From: an uncultured Collinsella sp. | Lineage (GTDB): Bacteria > Actinomycetota > Coriobacteriia > Coriobacteriales > Coriobacteriaceae | DNA length: 64,000 nt | Assembly: GCA_900554645.1 (NCBI GenBank) | Contig: USIE01000003.1 | Coordinates: forward strand, 1-64,000 | Reading direction: 5' to 3' | Part shown: positions 34,711 through 44,887 of the stretch, in pieces | How the letters are laid out: each line of letters opens with the position of its first letter | Position numbering within the stretch: position 1 is the stretch's first letter | The notes under the pieces: model-generated | The model's input: the letters and a program-made list of their open reading frames with translations, nothing else | Told to the model about the DNA's origin: nothing | The model's database searches: none | Position numbers and translations under genes: made by a program

Positions 34711-34909
34711 CGCTGGTTGATGCTTTGTTGAGGGGCCATACCACGCCGTTTATCTGGTTTGTTTGGTTTTCACGGTCAATTATTTGACTGATACGTTCAT
34801 AATGTGCAAACATAATACGGTTTACCTTTGCATTTACTTTCAACCTGAAGGTTAATGTGCGCAGGGGTCGACCCATGCTATGGCTATAACCTTTGTTCGG
34901 AGGACCGAC
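34711..34909 (+). promoter_or_regulatory. Leader and probable promoter region of ftsZ
   Basis: This 199-bp AT-rich gap holds TTGACT at 34785-34790, two CATAAT hexamers (near 34798 and 34811) and the dyad AACCTGAAGGTT near 34843. No pair has ideal spacing, but the region is the clearest internal promoter candidate before ftsZ. No ftsA is present. Confidence 0.45.
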
Positions 34910-36064
34910 ATGCACGAGACAGAGATCAACAACTACCTTGCCGTCATTAAGGTGGTCGGCGTCGGCGGCGGCGGTACCAACGCGGTCAATCGAATGATCG
35001 AAGAGGGCATCCGCGGCGTCGAGTTTGTTGCCATCAACACCGATGCTCAGGCACTCGCGATCTCTGATGCCGATATCAAGGTGCACATCGGCACCGACCT
35101 TACCCGCGGCCTGGGCGCCGGCGCCAACCCCGAGGTTGGCCGCAAGGCTGCCGATGAGTCCCGCGACGACATTGCCGAGGCGCTCGCTGGCGCCGACATG
35201 GTGTTCATCACCTGCGGCGAGGGCGGTGGCACCGGTACCGGCGCTGCTCCCATCGTTGCCGATATCGCGATGAACGAGGTCGGTGCGCTGACCGTCGCCG
35301 TCGTGACCAAGCCCTTCACCTTCGAGGGCCGCAAGCGCAAGAAGAGCGCCGAGGAGGGCATTAAGACCCTCTCCGATTGCGTCGACACCATGATCGTCAT
35401 CCCTAACGATAAGCTGCTCGACATCGCCGAGAAGAAGACCACCATGCTCGAGGCCTTCGCGATTGCCGATGGCGTCCTTTCCCAGGGCACCCAGGGCATC
35501 ACCGACCTCATCACCGTCCCCGGTATCATCAACCTGGACTTCGCCGATGTTAAGACCATCATGAAGCAGGCCGGTACCGCCATGATGGGTATCGGTACCT
35601 CTTCTGGGGACACCCGTGCCGTCGACGCTGCCCAGCAGGCCATCTCCAGCCCGCTGCTCGAGAGCTCCATCGATGGCGCCACGCGCGTGCTGCTCTCCAT
35701 CGCCGGTTCCAAGGACCTGGGCATCCAGGAGATCAGCGACGCCGCCGACGTTGTCGCCAACGCCGTCGACCCCGAGGCCAACATCATCTTCGGTACCGTT
35801 GTCGACGAGTCCCTGGGCGATCAGGTGCGTATCACCGTCATCGCTACGGGCTTCTCCGACTCCAACGTCAACCGTCAGGACGAGCTCTTTGCTGCTCAGC
35901 AGTCTCAGAGCAAGGCCGCTGCCTCCGCTGAGCCGCAGCGCACCGCTCCTGCCACGAGCCCGGCTCAGGCCGCTCCGACCCGCAACGTCGGTAGCACCGA
36001 GCTTCCTAACTTCGGCAACGATCAGTTCGAGCTTCCCGACTTCCTGAAGCGCGGTAGCTTCTAA
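34910..36064 (+). CDS. ftsZ: Cell division GTPase FtsZ
   Basis: Tubulin-like GTPase that forms the Z ring. [15 protein letters not shown], the GTP signature [10 protein letters not shown] and the T7 loop region [11 protein letters not shown] are present. A variable Gln/Ala/Pro linker is followed by the C-terminal peptide [11 protein letters not shown], the docking site for partners such as SepF. It is 384 residues. GGAGGACCGAC precedes the chosen ATG; the ATG 30 nt upstream lacks a site. Confidence 0.97.
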   Translation: MHETEINNYLAVIKVVGVGGGGTNAVNRMIEEGIRGVEFVAINTDAQALAISDADIKVHIGTDLTRGLGAGANPEVGRKAADESRDDIAEALAGADMVFITCGEGGGTGTGAAPIVADIAMNEVGALTVAVVTKPFTFEGRKRKKSAEEGIKTLSDCVDTMIVIPNDKLLDIAEKKTTMLEAFAIADGVLSQGTQGITDLITVPGIINLDFADVKTIMKQAGTAMMGIGTSSGDTRAVDAAQQAISSPLLESSIDGATRVLLSIAGSKDLGIQEISDAADVVANAVDPEANIIFGTVVDESLGDQVRITVIATGFSDSNVNRQDELFAAQQSQSKAAASAEPQRTAPATSPAQAAPTRNVGSTELPNFGNDQFELPDFLKRGSF

Positions 36065-36090
36065 GTCGTTCTTTGCATTGTTGTGCACAG

Positions 36091-36119
36091 GGGCGTGTCC
36101 GTATGGACGCGCCCTTTTT
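36091..36119 (+). terminator. Terminator of ftsZ
   Basis: Perfect GGGCGTGTCC/GGACGCGCCC (one G-U) with a GTAT loop, followed by TTTTTA, 27 nt after the stop codon. Confidence 0.92.
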
Positions 36120-36274
36120 ATTTCGACTTTGTAAACTAGAACCTCCAATCTCTTTACGTTCCCTTTACGATTGCCTCCAGCGCAGCAGGTATCCTTTTAG
36201 AGAAGTATGACAGCCGTATAAACGCGGGCTGTAGCGGCGATGCCGCGGTACTTGTGTTATTAGGAGGCTTTAGT

Positions 36275-37075
36275 ATGGCAGCACGTGCGGACAAAGTTTC
36301 GCGTGTCGACCATGATGGAGTTACGTTGGTGGAGGGCGCGACATCCGATGTTCGCTTTGCCTTCACCGAGCGCGCCGGTGGCGTTTCCGAAGATGCGTAC
36401 TCCTCACTCAACTTGGGCTCGCATGTTGGCGATGACCCCTTTGCTGTTCAAGAAAATCGTCGTCGTGCGCTCGAGGCTATGGGTGCCGCCGAGTGCGAGC
36501 ACAACCTGCTCGTTCCCAATCAGGTCCATGGTGATCATATCGTTGCGGTGACCTCGAACGGCGCCGATGACCTTGAGGACGTTCGCGAGCAGATTGCCGA
36601 GGGCTGTGATGCCATCGTCTGCACGGCGCATAACGTGCCCGTGCTGCTCTGCTTTGCCGACTGCGTTCCCGTGGTGCTGGTGGCCCCCGGCGGATTTGCC
36701 GTGGTGCACTCCGGTTGGAAGGGCACGATTGCACGTATTTCCGCCAAGGCGTGCCAGGCGCTTTGCGATGCTGCCGGCTGCGATGCGAGCGACGTTTCCG
36801 CCTATATCGGCCCCCATATCTTGGGTGACGAATATGAGGTATCCCAGGAACTCATGGATCGCTTTGCCGCCGAGTTCTCGTGCATCGATGCGAGCACCTC
36901 TCGCATGCTCAATCTTTCCGCTGCCATTTGCGAGGCGCTGGTAGATGTCGGTGTCGACGCGGATAATATCGTGGATACCCAGCTTTCGACTGTGCGTCAG
37001 AACGACCGCTTTTATTCCTACCGTAACGAGAACGGCACCTGTGGGCGCCATGCTGCGATCGGCGTGATGCTATGA
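36275..37075 (+). CDS. pgeF: Peptidoglycan editing factor/purine nucleoside phosphorylase (YfiH family)
   Basis: A copper/zinc-type YfiH protein. Family members act on purine nucleosides, and in E. coli PgeF prevents misincorporation of L-Ser into the peptidoglycan stem. The catalytic set is visible as NQVHGDHIV, LLCFADCVPVVLV and VVHSGWKGT. It is 266 residues from the ATG at 36275, which follows TAGGAGGCTTTAGT. Often found directly after ftsZ. Unusually, its stop overlaps the pstS start as ATGA. Confidence 0.92.
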   Translation: MAARADKVSRVDHDGVTLVEGATSDVRFAFTERAGGVSEDAYSSLNLGSHVGDDPFAVQENRRRALEAMGAAECEHNLLVPNQVHGDHIVAVTSNGADDLEDVREQIAEGCDAIVCTAHNVPVLLCFADCVPVVLVAPGGFAVVHSGWKGTIARISAKACQALCDAAGCDASDVSAYIGPHILGDEYEVSQELMDRFAAEFSCIDASTSRMLNLSAAICEALVDVGVDADNIVDTQLSTVRQNDRFYSYRNENGTCGRHAAIGVML

Positions 37076-37908
37076 GAAAGATCGTATCGGTCCTGAGCGT
37101 CGCTGTGCTTACGCTTACGCTGTGCGCCTGTTCTTCGGGATCTTCCACCTCTTCCATTACCGTCGCTGGCTCCACGACCTGCCTTCCTATCGCCGAGATT
37201 GCGGCCGAGGGTTTTAAGGAGGAGACCGGCATCGACGTGCTCGTTTCCGGTTTGGGTTCTTCCGCTGGCATCGAGGCCGTCAGCGCCGGCACGGCCGATA
37301 TCGCCAGCTCCTCCCGTGGACTCAATGCCGACGAACAGGATCTGGGCCTGACTCCCATCGTCATTGCCCACGACGGTATTGCGGTCATCGTGAACGACGA
37401 CAACCCCGTCGATAACCTCTCGACCGAGCAGCTCCGCGATATCTACGCCGGCAAGATCACCAACTGGAAAGAAGTCGGTGGCGAGGACCTGAGGATTCAG
37501 GTCATCAACCGAGACGAGGCGTCCGGTACGCGCGAGGCCTTCCGTACCATCGTGATGGATGGCACGCCGTTCGATCGCCGCTCGGCTGTTCTTTCGGGTA
37601 CGGGCCAGGTGCGCGACGTGGTATCTCGTTCGCGTGGGGCCATCGGCTACATTTCGCTGGGCTTCGTCGATAGCCTCAACGCCAAGACCTCGGTCAAGGC
37701 CGTCTCGGTCAATCATGTTGAGGCGTCCGAGAAGACGGTCGCGAGTGGCGGTTATCCCATCTCGCGCGACCTTTACTTCTTTGTGAAGGGTGCGCCTTCG
37801 CAGCAGGCGCAGGATTACATCGACTATGTGACGTCCGAAAAGATGGACAAGCAGATTCGCGAGGCGGGCTTTATTCCCGTCACCAACGACGAGAAGGGGA
37901 GTGAGTAG
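37072..37908 (+). CDS. pstS: Phosphate ABC transporter substrate-binding lipoprotein
   Basis: Binds phosphate outside the membrane for the Pst importer. A signal peptide ends in the lipobox L-C-A-C20, so it is a lipoprotein. GSTTCLPIAEIAAEGF, SSRGLNADEQ and NRDEASGTREAF are phosphate-contact segments of the PstS family. It is 278 residues. Overlap with pgeF by 4 nt implies co-translation with a cell-wall gene, and no separate promoter or PHO box was seen in front. Confidence 0.94.
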   Translation: MRKIVSVLSVAVLTLTLCACSSGSSTSSITVAGSTTCLPIAEIAAEGFKEETGIDVLVSGLGSSAGIEAVSAGTADIASSSRGLNADEQDLGLTPIVIAHDGIAVIVNDDNPVDNLSTEQLRDIYAGKITNWKEVGGEDLRIQVINRDEASGTREAFRTIVMDGTPFDRRSAVLSGTGQVRDVVSRSRGAIGYISLGFVDSLNAKTSVKAVSVNHVEASEKTVASGGYPISRDLYFFVKGAPSQQAQDYIDYVTSEKMDKQIREAGFIPVTNDEKGSE

Positions 37909-37909
37909 C

Positions 37910-38836
37910 ATGGAAGCACAGGAAAACTCCCAGACTGAGCAGAATGTTCAGACGCCCAAGAAGCGCGAGCTGGCGCTCGTATCGCGCAGTACCTATATCA
38001 AGGAGAAGGCGCTGCAGTGGATCTTCTTTGCCTGCGCGTTCTTGGCGGTCGTTACCGTCATCCTGATTTTTGTCTTTACCACGTACTCGGCGCTGCCCGT
38101 CTTTACCGACATCGGTCTGGCGGACTTCTTTAGCTTTACGTGGGCGCCTTCCGAGGGCCACTACGGCATCTTGTCGCTGCTTGCCGGCTCGGGTCTGGTG
38201 ACCGTCGGTGCGCTCGCCATGGGCGTGCCGCTGGGCGTGGGTACGGCCGTTTACCTGGTCGAGATTGCCAGCAAGCGCGTGCGCAAGCTCATCAGCCCCG
38301 CCGTTGACCTGTTGGCCGGCATCCCTTCTATCATCTATGGTTTCTTTGGCATGATCATCATCCGCCCGTTTATCGCACAACTGACCGGCGGCCTTGGTTT
38401 TGGTGCGCTGACGGCGTGGTTTGTGCTCGCCATCATGATCGTCCCTACCATCACCACGCTCACCATCGATGCTCTCAATTCCATTCCCATGGGCATTCGC
38501 GAGGCATCGTATGCCATGGGCGCCACCAAGTGGCAGACCATCTATAAGGTCGTGCTACCTGCCGCGAAGCTGGGTATCGTTGATGCCATCGTGCTGGGTA
38601 TGGGCCGTGCCATCGGCGAGACCATGGCCGTGCTCATGGTCGTAGGTAACGCCCCGGTTATTCCCGACAGCATTGCGAGCCCTATCTCGACGCTCACGAG
38701 CCAGATCGCGCTCGACATGAGCTATTCCTCGGGTCTGCATCGCTCGGCGCTGTTCGGCATGGGCGTGGTCCTGTTTATCATCTCCGCCACGCTGGTGGGC
38801 ATCGTCCGTCTGATTTCCAAGAAGAAGAGGGGGTAG
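37910..38836 (+). CDS. pstC: Phosphate ABC transporter permease PstC
   Basis: One of two membrane subunits of the Pst importer. Six membrane segments and the permease EAA-type loop REASYAMGATKWQTIYKVVLPAA are present. It is 308 residues. AAGGGGAGTGAGTAGC precedes the ATG at 37910; the GTG at 37901 is too close to that site. Confidence 0.95.
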   Translation: MEAQENSQTEQNVQTPKKRELALVSRSTYIKEKALQWIFFACAFLAVVTVILIFVFTTYSALPVFTDIGLADFFSFTWAPSEGHYGILSLLAGSGLVTVGALAMGVPLGVGTAVYLVEIASKRVRKLISPAVDLLAGIPSIIYGFFGMIIIRPFIAQLTGGLGFGALTAWFVLAIMIVPTITTLTIDALNSIPMGIREASYAMGATKWQTIYKVVLPAAKLGIVDAIVLGMGRAIGETMAVLMVVGNAPVIPDSIASPISTLTSQIALDMSYSSGLHRSALFGMGVVLFIISATLVGIVRLISKKKRG

Positions 38837-38839
38837 GCT

Positions 38840-39745
38840 ATGTCCGATTCCGTTGACACGACGGTCGATACGACCTCGTCGCGCGAGCGCATCAAGCGTG
38901 CCCTTTCCCACGGCAAGAAGGGCCGCATCAACAAGGACCTGTCCAACAAGATCATGCTTTGCGTGTTTCGTGCCGCTGCCTACATCACCACGCTGGTGCT
39001 GGTCGCTATCATCGCCTACGTGGTCATCAACGGCCTGCCACACATCTCGCTCGACTTTATCTTCGGTTGGCCCCAGGGCGTCAACGCCGAGGGCGGAATT
39101 TGGCCCACGATCGTCTCGACCGTCTACGTGACGGCGCTCGCCATGCTTATCTGCACGCCGATCGCTGTGCTGGCAGCCGTCTATCTGGCCGAGTACGCCA
39201 AGCAGGGCAAGGTCGTCGAGCTCATTCGCTACGCTGCTGACGCTTTGGCCTCGGTGCCCTCCATCGTTATGGGCCTGTTTGGCTACGCCTTGTTTGTCGA
39301 GGCCATGGGCCTGGGCCTTTCGATGGTCTCGGCCGCCCTGGCACTCGCGCTCTTGATGCTTCCCATCGTCATGCGTACCACCGAAGAGGCCATTCGCGCC
39401 GTTCCGCGCTATATCCGCTGGGGCGCATATGGCCTGGGCGCCACCAAGTGGCAGGTTGTCTCCAAGATCGTGCTTCCTTCTGCCTTTGGCCGTATTGCCA
39501 CGGGCATCGTTCTCGCCATCGGCCGTGCCATTGGCGAGACCGCGGTGGTGCTCTATACCATGGGGCAGGCCATCAATCTACCTATTTCGCCGCTCGATTC
39601 CGGCCGCCCCATGACGGTTCACCTGTATCTGCTTGCCAACGACGGCATCAACATGAACGCAGCCTACGGCACCGCGCTCTTGCTGATGGTGATCATTCTG
39701 ACCTTCAACCTGTTTGCGCGCTTCCTGTCGCGCAAGCGTCGCTAG
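38840..39745 (+). CDS. pstA: Phosphate ABC transporter permease PstA
   Basis: Second membrane subunit of the importer. It has six membrane segments and the cytoplasmic loop WGAYGLGATKWQVVSKIVLPSA. It is 301 residues, starting 3 nt after pstC, with a hydrophilic N-terminus of about 40 residues. Confidence 0.95.
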   Translation: MSDSVDTTVDTTSSRERIKRALSHGKKGRINKDLSNKIMLCVFRAAAYITTLVLVAIIAYVVINGLPHISLDFIFGWPQGVNAEGGIWPTIVSTVYVTALAMLICTPIAVLAAVYLAEYAKQGKVVELIRYAADALASVPSIVMGLFGYALFVEAMGLGLSMVSAALALALLMLPIVMRTTEEAIRAVPRYIRWGAYGLGATKWQVVSKIVLPSAFGRIATGIVLAIGRAIGETAVVLYTMGQAINLPISPLDSGRPMTVHLYLLANDGINMNAAYGTALLLMVIILTFNLFARFLSRKRR

Positions 39746-39757
39746 TTAAGGAGTCCC

Positions 39758-40561
<804 letters not shown>

Positions 40562-40653
40562 TCGGTGCGACTAGTCCCAAGCCGATCGGATCTGGTCCGG
40601 TGCGTATTCACTGTGCGGGCGGCATGACCGCACCCAACTGATTGGAGTGAACC

Positions 40654-41511
40654 ATGCGCAAACTGTTTTCCCGTCAGCTCATCGAGGCCCGTCACGAGAT
40701 GCTGAGCATCTACGAGGCCGTCGATCTGGCCCTCCACGATGCCGTGAAGGCCTATGTGACCGACGACCGCAAGCTCGCCACCAAGACCAAGAAGCGCACG
40801 CTTTCGATTGACGCACGCTGCGCCAACCTGGAGGCCGTCTGCTACAACCTGATTGCCACGCAGTCACCGGTCGCCTCCGACTTCCGCTTGCTGCAGACGA
40901 TCATCTACGTCGACTTTAACCTGCAGCGCATGACCGATAAGGTTCGCCAGATTTGCCGCGCCACGCGTCATATGATCAAGGCCGACATCTCGCTGCCCAA
41001 GGAGCTTGTCGGCACGGTCGAGGCCGAGGCTGAGGCCGTCTACCAGGTGCTGGGCTCTTCGCTTTCTGCGCTCGTCACCAACGACATGTCCATCATCTGC
41101 AACTTGGCCGTCGAGGACGAGCCAGTGCACGCCGCCTACGAGAAGTTCTTCCGCACCTTTAACCGCATGGACACGGGCGATTTTATGGACGACGACAGCA
41201 ACTATGACGACCTGCGCCGCGCCATCATGGTATCGCGCTATCTCGATCGCATCGCCTCGATTTCCATCGATGCCGCCTGCCGTCTGACCTTCCTGTTGAC
41301 CGGACAGCGTATGACTGCCGGTGATATCGCCTGCACTGATGAGGATGAGCTCGAGAGCATGCGCGTGCCTTCGGGCGAGGGTGTTATCATGAGGCCCGCC
41401 GTCGATGCACGCTACGTTGCCAAGGTGCCCGTTAACGAGGTCAGCGAGGGTCTTCGCTACCTGCTCGATCATCTTGAGGATGAGGACGATGGCGAGGACG
41501 ACGAGGAGTAA
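40654..41511 (+). CDS. phoU: Phosphate transport regulator PhoU
   Basis: PhoU links the Pst importer to phosphate signalling. Two three-helix PhoU repeats (about 15-100 and 120-215) are seen. The protein is 285 residues, longer than the usual 215-240; the extra part is a C-terminal domain ending in an acidic run of Asp and Glu. The ATG follows TTGGAGTGAACC. No phoR/phoB pair lies in the window. Confidence 0.9.
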   Translation: MRKLFSRQLIEARHEMLSIYEAVDLALHDAVKAYVTDDRKLATKTKKRTLSIDARCANLEAVCYNLIATQSPVASDFRLLQTIIYVDFNLQRMTDKVRQICRATRHMIKADISLPKELVGTVEAEAEAVYQVLGSSLSALVTNDMSIICNLAVEDEPVHAAYEKFFRTFNRMDTGDFMDDDSNYDDLRRAIMVSRYLDRIASISIDAACRLTFLLTGQRMTAGDIACTDEDELESMRVPSGEGVIMRPAVDARYVAKVPVNEVSEGLRYLLDHLEDEDDGEDDEE

Positions 41512-41548
41512 GTAACCCCGTTCGTCGAAAGATTGTAAATACCTAAGT

Positions 41549-41580
41549 GAGCGCGGCCTTGCACATGCGGGGCCGCGCTC
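41549..41580 (+). terminator. Terminator-like hairpin after phoU
   Basis: Perfect 10-bp arms GAGCGCGGCC/GGCCGCGCTC with a 12-nt loop followed by TTGCGTT. The T run is weak, so transcription may continue into yggS. Confidence 0.6.
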
Positions 41581-41630
41581 TTGCGTTAGCATGGGACTAC
41601 TTGTTTGGCTGTCAGCGGAGGCGATTGGCA

Positions 41631-42368
41631 ATGGATAACTATTTGGACTTGATGCGCGCTCGCCGCGAGCAGATTCTGGAACGTTTTTATGCGGCGCTCG
41701 ATCGCGCGGGCCGTCCCCACGACGCCGCGAGCCTCATTGCCGTGTCCAAGACCGTTGGTGTCGATGAGACCGTTGCCGCCATCCAGGCGGGGTATCGCCA
41801 TTTTGCCGAGAACCGCCCGCAGGAGCTGGTTCGCAAGCTCACGGGTCTGGCGGAGCATCCGGAGCTGCCCGAGGTGCGCTTCGATATGATCGGCAACCTG
41901 CAGACCAATAAGATCAATGCGGTGCTGGGCTCAGCCGAGCTGATTCACTCGGTGGGTTCGCTGCATCTGGCGCAGGCGATCTCGAGTCGTGCTGTTCGCA
42001 AGATTGAGGCAGGCGAGCTCGTCGGCCCCCAGCGTGTGCTCATTGAGGTCAATGTGAGTGGTGAGGAGTCGAAGGGAGGCTTTTCACCCGATGAGATTCG
42101 CGCCGCCGCGGGTGAGCTTGCAGAACTTGAGGGAATTTGCGTACAGGGGCTTATGACTATGGCGCCCCGGGGGAATAAGGATGTGGCACGCCGCACCTTT
42201 GCGGGGCTTCGTGAGCTGAGGGATGAGCTGGAGGCGGCGCATCCCGATTTGAACCTGCCTGAGCTTTCCTGCGGTATGAGCGAGGACTTTGAGTCTGCCC
42301 TTGAGGAGGGCTCTACGCTCGTTCGCCTGGGCAGGGTAGTATTTAGCCCGGAGTTTGCAGTAAAATAA
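41631..42368 (+). CDS. yggS: Pyridoxal phosphate homeostasis protein (YggS/PLPBP)
   Basis: A PLP-binding protein of the alanine racemase N-terminal fold that buffers PLP. The PLP Lys is in LIAVSKTVG, and HFAENRPQELVRKL, IGNLQTNKI and LSCGMSEDFESALEEGSTLVRLG are family hallmarks. It is 245 residues from the ATG at 41631; the longer open frame reads through the preceding hairpin and is rejected. It is the usual neighbour of sepF. Confidence 0.93.
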   Translation: MDNYLDLMRARREQILERFYAALDRAGRPHDAASLIAVSKTVGVDETVAAIQAGYRHFAENRPQELVRKLTGLAEHPELPEVRFDMIGNLQTNKINAVLGSAELIHSVGSLHLAQAISSRAVRKIEAGELVGPQRVLIEVNVSGEESKGGFSPDEIRAAAGELAELEGICVQGLMTMAPRGNKDVARRTFAGLRELRDELEAAHPDLNLPELSCGMSEDFESALEEGSTLVRLGRVVFSPEFAVK

Positions 42369-42428
42369 GGCTCTGAAGTGCGCACTGATTATCGGGGCGC
42401 CTGCACTAAACCGCGAGAGGACACAACC

Positions 42429-43151
42429 ATGGGCTTCCTTGACGAGATTAAAAATAAGATGCACCTGGGCGGCCAGCAGGGTTACGACCAGGGTTATGGC
42501 CAGGACGACGACTACGGCTACGATGACGGCTACGACGATAGTTATCAGGGCAACGGCTACAGTGGTGCTTCGGGCGAGGGCTTCTACACCCAAGACGAGC
42601 CGAGCAACGGCCTGCTTGGCCAGACGCGCCGCGGTGAAGCTGAGTCGGTTGCCGTGTATACGCGCTCCGGTCAGCTGGTCGGCGATGACTCCCGCCATGC
42701 CACGACGTATAACCCGCCTTCGCGCTCGCAGGACAGTGTTGCGAGCGGTTATCGTCCTGGTGCCTATGACACGCCGTCGAGCTACGCCGAGAATACCCGC
42801 GCCCGTGCCGCCGCTGCACCCGCGCCTGCACCGAGCGATGCCTCGGCCTATGCGAGCAATATCATCAACGCCACGCCGCAGCTGCCGGCCTATGTCCTGC
42901 GCCCCGAGAGCTATGACGACGTGGAGACCGTGGTGCGCCGCGTTCGCACCAAGCAGCCTGTCGCACTGATTTTTGTGGGCGTACGCACCGAAGTTGCCAA
43001 GCGCGTCTTGGACTTCTCTTACGGCTTTGCCTGCGGTCTGGGTGCCACGGTCAAGGAGGTGGGCGACCGCGTGTTCATGGTGCTGCCCGCCGGTTGCGAG
43101 GTCAAAGATTCCGATCTCAAGAAGCTTCGTGCCGACGGCTACCTTAAGTAA
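42429..43151 (+). CDS. sepF: Cell division protein SepF
   Basis: Membrane anchor for FtsZ in bacteria lacking FtsA. An N-terminal amphipathic helix (MGFLDEIKNKMHLG) is followed by a linker of about 140 residues and the SepF core at the C-terminus (LRPESYDDVETVVRRV, then VLDFSYGFACGL and VFMVLPAG). The first part of the linker is strikingly rich in Tyr, Asp, Gly and Gln. It is 240 residues; GAGAGGACACAACC precedes the ATG. The TAA stop is in the same frame as the next gene, 21 nt upstream of it. Confidence 0.92.
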   Translation: MGFLDEIKNKMHLGGQQGYDQGYGQDDDYGYDDGYDDSYQGNGYSGASGEGFYTQDEPSNGLLGQTRRGEAESVAVYTRSGQLVGDDSRHATTYNPPSRSQDSVASGYRPGAYDTPSSYAENTRARAAAAPAPAPSDASAYASNIINATPQLPAYVLRPESYDDVETVVRRVRTKQPVALIFVGVRTEVAKRVLDFSYGFACGLGATVKEVGDRVFMVLPAGCEVKDSDLKKLRADGYLK

Positions 43152-43172
43152 AGACAAGACGAGGAGATTCCC

Positions 43173-43454
43173 ATCAACATCTACACTATCGTCCAGCTGG
43201 TCAACACGCTGTTCAACTTCTATTCCACGCTCATTGTCGTCTACTGCTTTATGACGTGGATTCCCATGAAGCAGGGTGGTTTGCTTCAGGATATTGCCGC
43301 GGTGCTTGATAGCGTGTGCGGTCCGTGGCTCAACCTGTTCCGTCGTTTCATCCCGCCGATGGGCGGTATCGATTTTTCGCCGGTCGTTGCGATTATTGCG
43401 TTGCAGTTGGTGCAGAGGCTGGTTCTGCAGCTTCTTATAGGTATACTCGTGTAG
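43173..43454 (+). CDS. YggT family membrane protein with apparent AUC start
   Basis: Small two-segment membrane protein of the YggT family, common between sepF and divIVA. The conserved first helix (IVQLVNTLFNFYSTLIVVYCFMTWIP) begins well upstream of the first ATG (43251). In this frame there is no ATG, GTG or TTG between the sepF stop and 43251. GAGGAG lies at 43161-43166, and an ATC at 43173 stands 6 nt later, an ideal spacing, giving 93 residues. ATT at 43167 is too close, and CTG at 43197 would cut the helix. A sequencing error changing ATG to ATC is the main alternative. Confidence 0.8.
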   Translation: MNIYTIVQLVNTLFNFYSTLIVVYCFMTWIPMKQGGLLQDIAAVLDSVCGPWLNLFRRFIPPMGGIDFSPVVAIIALQLVQRLVLQLLIGILV

Positions 43455-43515
43455 AACTGACTTAGTAACTTACGTCGGGCGTGTAGCGCCGAGGCGATGA
43501 AAAAGGAGACTTGTT

Positions 43516-44190
43516 ATGGCTATTACCCCTGCAGACATCCAGGCTCAGACTTTCTCTGAGGCCAAGCGTGGCTACGATCCTGCTGAGGTCGACGTCTTCT
43601 TGGAGACGCTGTCCTCCGAGGTTGACGCTATGCTCGCTAAGATCGTCGACCTTAAGGGTCGCCTGACTGCTACCGAGCAGCAGCTTGCCGATGCGCAGGC
43701 TCAGCTTGCCCAGGCTCAGGATGCCACCGCCCAGGCCGTTCCTGCCGCCCCCGTGGCTGCTCCCGCCCCTGACTTCTCCGCTCAGGAGCGCCAGATTTCC
43801 GCTGCCCTGATCGCTGCCCAGCAGACCGCTGAGACCATCGTCAACGATGCCAACGAGAACGCTGAGCGTATCCGCAACGAGGCTGACGCCAAGGCCCGCG
43901 AGGTTATCCGCCAGGCTCTGACCGAGAAGCAGGCCGAGCTCGAGGAGATCGATCGTCTCAAGGCTTCCCGTGAGGAGTTCAAGGCAGAGTATCTCAAGCT
44001 CATCCAGCACTTCATGGACGATGCCCAGAATTCCTTCCCGGCCGATCTGATGGCCTCCACGCCGGTCGGTTCTGCCGCTTCTCCTGCAGTGACTGTTCCC
44101 GCCGAGCCGCTGCCCGTCGCTGACCCGGTTGTCCCCGTGGCCGATCCCTTCGCCCCGATCGACAACTTTGCTGCCGACGACCTGGACTAA
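43516..44190 (+). CDS. divIVA: Cell-pole and division scaffold DivIVA
   Basis: Coiled-coil protein that binds curved membrane at poles and septa. The N-terminal lipid-binding domain (ITPADIQAQTFSEAKRGYDPAEVDVFLETL) is followed by two coiled-coil stretches (about 35-70 and 88-165) broken by an Ala/Pro linker, and a Pro/Val/Ala tail. It is 224 residues. AAAAAGGAGACTTGTT precedes the ATG. A TATACT at 43442-43447 is a possible own promoter. Confidence 0.93.
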   Translation: MAITPADIQAQTFSEAKRGYDPAEVDVFLETLSSEVDAMLAKIVDLKGRLTATEQQLADAQAQLAQAQDATAQAVPAAPVAAPAPDFSAQERQISAALIAAQQTAETIVNDANENAERIRNEADAKAREVIRQALTEKQAELEEIDRLKASREEFKAEYLKLIQHFMDDAQNSFPADLMASTPVGSAASPAVTVPAEPLPVADPVVPVADPFAPIDNFAADDLD

Positions 44191-44216
44191 CATTCGGCCT
44201 ACAATTTAGTGCCTAG

Positions 44217-44247
44217 AAAGGACCCGCAGCTTGCGGGTCCTTTTTTA
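44217..44247 (+). terminator. Terminator of divIVA
   Basis: Perfect 12-bp arms AAAGGACCCGCA/TGCGGGTCCTTT with a GCT loop and a following T run. It ends the yggS-sepF-yggT-divIVA unit. Confidence 0.95.
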
Positions 44248-44356
44248 TGACTGTGCCGGAGTGCGTAACATAAAAAACCGAGCCCTGCACATAATGGCGC
44301 AGAACTCGGCGAACGGGTGAGCGGTCAAGGGTAGGTTTTAAGGCATGTCCCAAAAC

Positions 44357-44887
44357 CTACTTGAGGAGGAAGTCGGAGAGGGGAATGGTACGGGCCTCGC
44401 GATGCTCGGGATCGGCGATGTGGTCGGCAGGATATCCACAGACGAGCATGTGATAGGGATAGACGCCCTTGGGCAGATTGAACTGCTCCTGCGCCACCTC
44501 AGGCTTAAAATGGCCTACCCAGCACGTTCCCAGGCCCTGCTCGGTGGCCTCCATCATCATCTGATCGCAGACGATCGAAGTATCGATGGCACTCGAGTTC
44601 ATCTGATCATACGGGCGCACCCAGGCATCATCGGTAACGCTGCAAATAAGGAAGATAAGCGGAGCGCCAAAGATAGACCCATCACGAGCAAACCGAGGCT
44701 GACAAGCAGCTGCCTTCTCCAGAAGCTCAGGCGTATCCAACACCATCACACGGGCTGGATGGTTATTACAAGCAGAAGGAGCAATGCGTCCAGCCTCAAC
44801 AATGGCATCCACCACAGCCTGCTCCACAGCCCGAGCCTCAAATTCACGACAAGAATACCGACCCCGAGCCAGATCCAAATAAGACAT
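44357..44887 (-). CDS. Nitroreductase family protein
   Basis: FMN-dependent nitroreductase-like oxidoreductase of 176 residues. The N-terminal RYSCREFEARAV and the RIAPSACNNHPARVMVL FMN-binding segment are typical, followed by ATEQGLGTCWVGHF. The start at 44887 follows TTGGAGGGCTTGT. Substrate unknown. The 5' third and its upstream region are unusually poor in G and T on the plus strand compared with the rest of the gene, suggesting a different recent history. Confidence 0.85.
   Translation of the reverse strand: MSYLDLARGRYSCREFEARAVEQAVVDAIVEAGRIAPSACNNHPARVMVLDTPELLEKAAACQPRFARDGSIFGAPLIFLICSVTDDAWVRPYDQMNSSAIDTSIVCDQMMMEATEQGLGTCWVGHFKPEVAQEQFNLPKGVYPYHMLVCGYPADHIADPEHREARTIPLSDFLLK

Noticed and set aside
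36275..37075. Laccase (multicopper oxidase) annotation of the YfiH protein
   Set aside because: The sequence has the YfiH/PgeF motifs and lacks multicopper oxidase copper sites; older polyphenol oxidase names come from weak activity.
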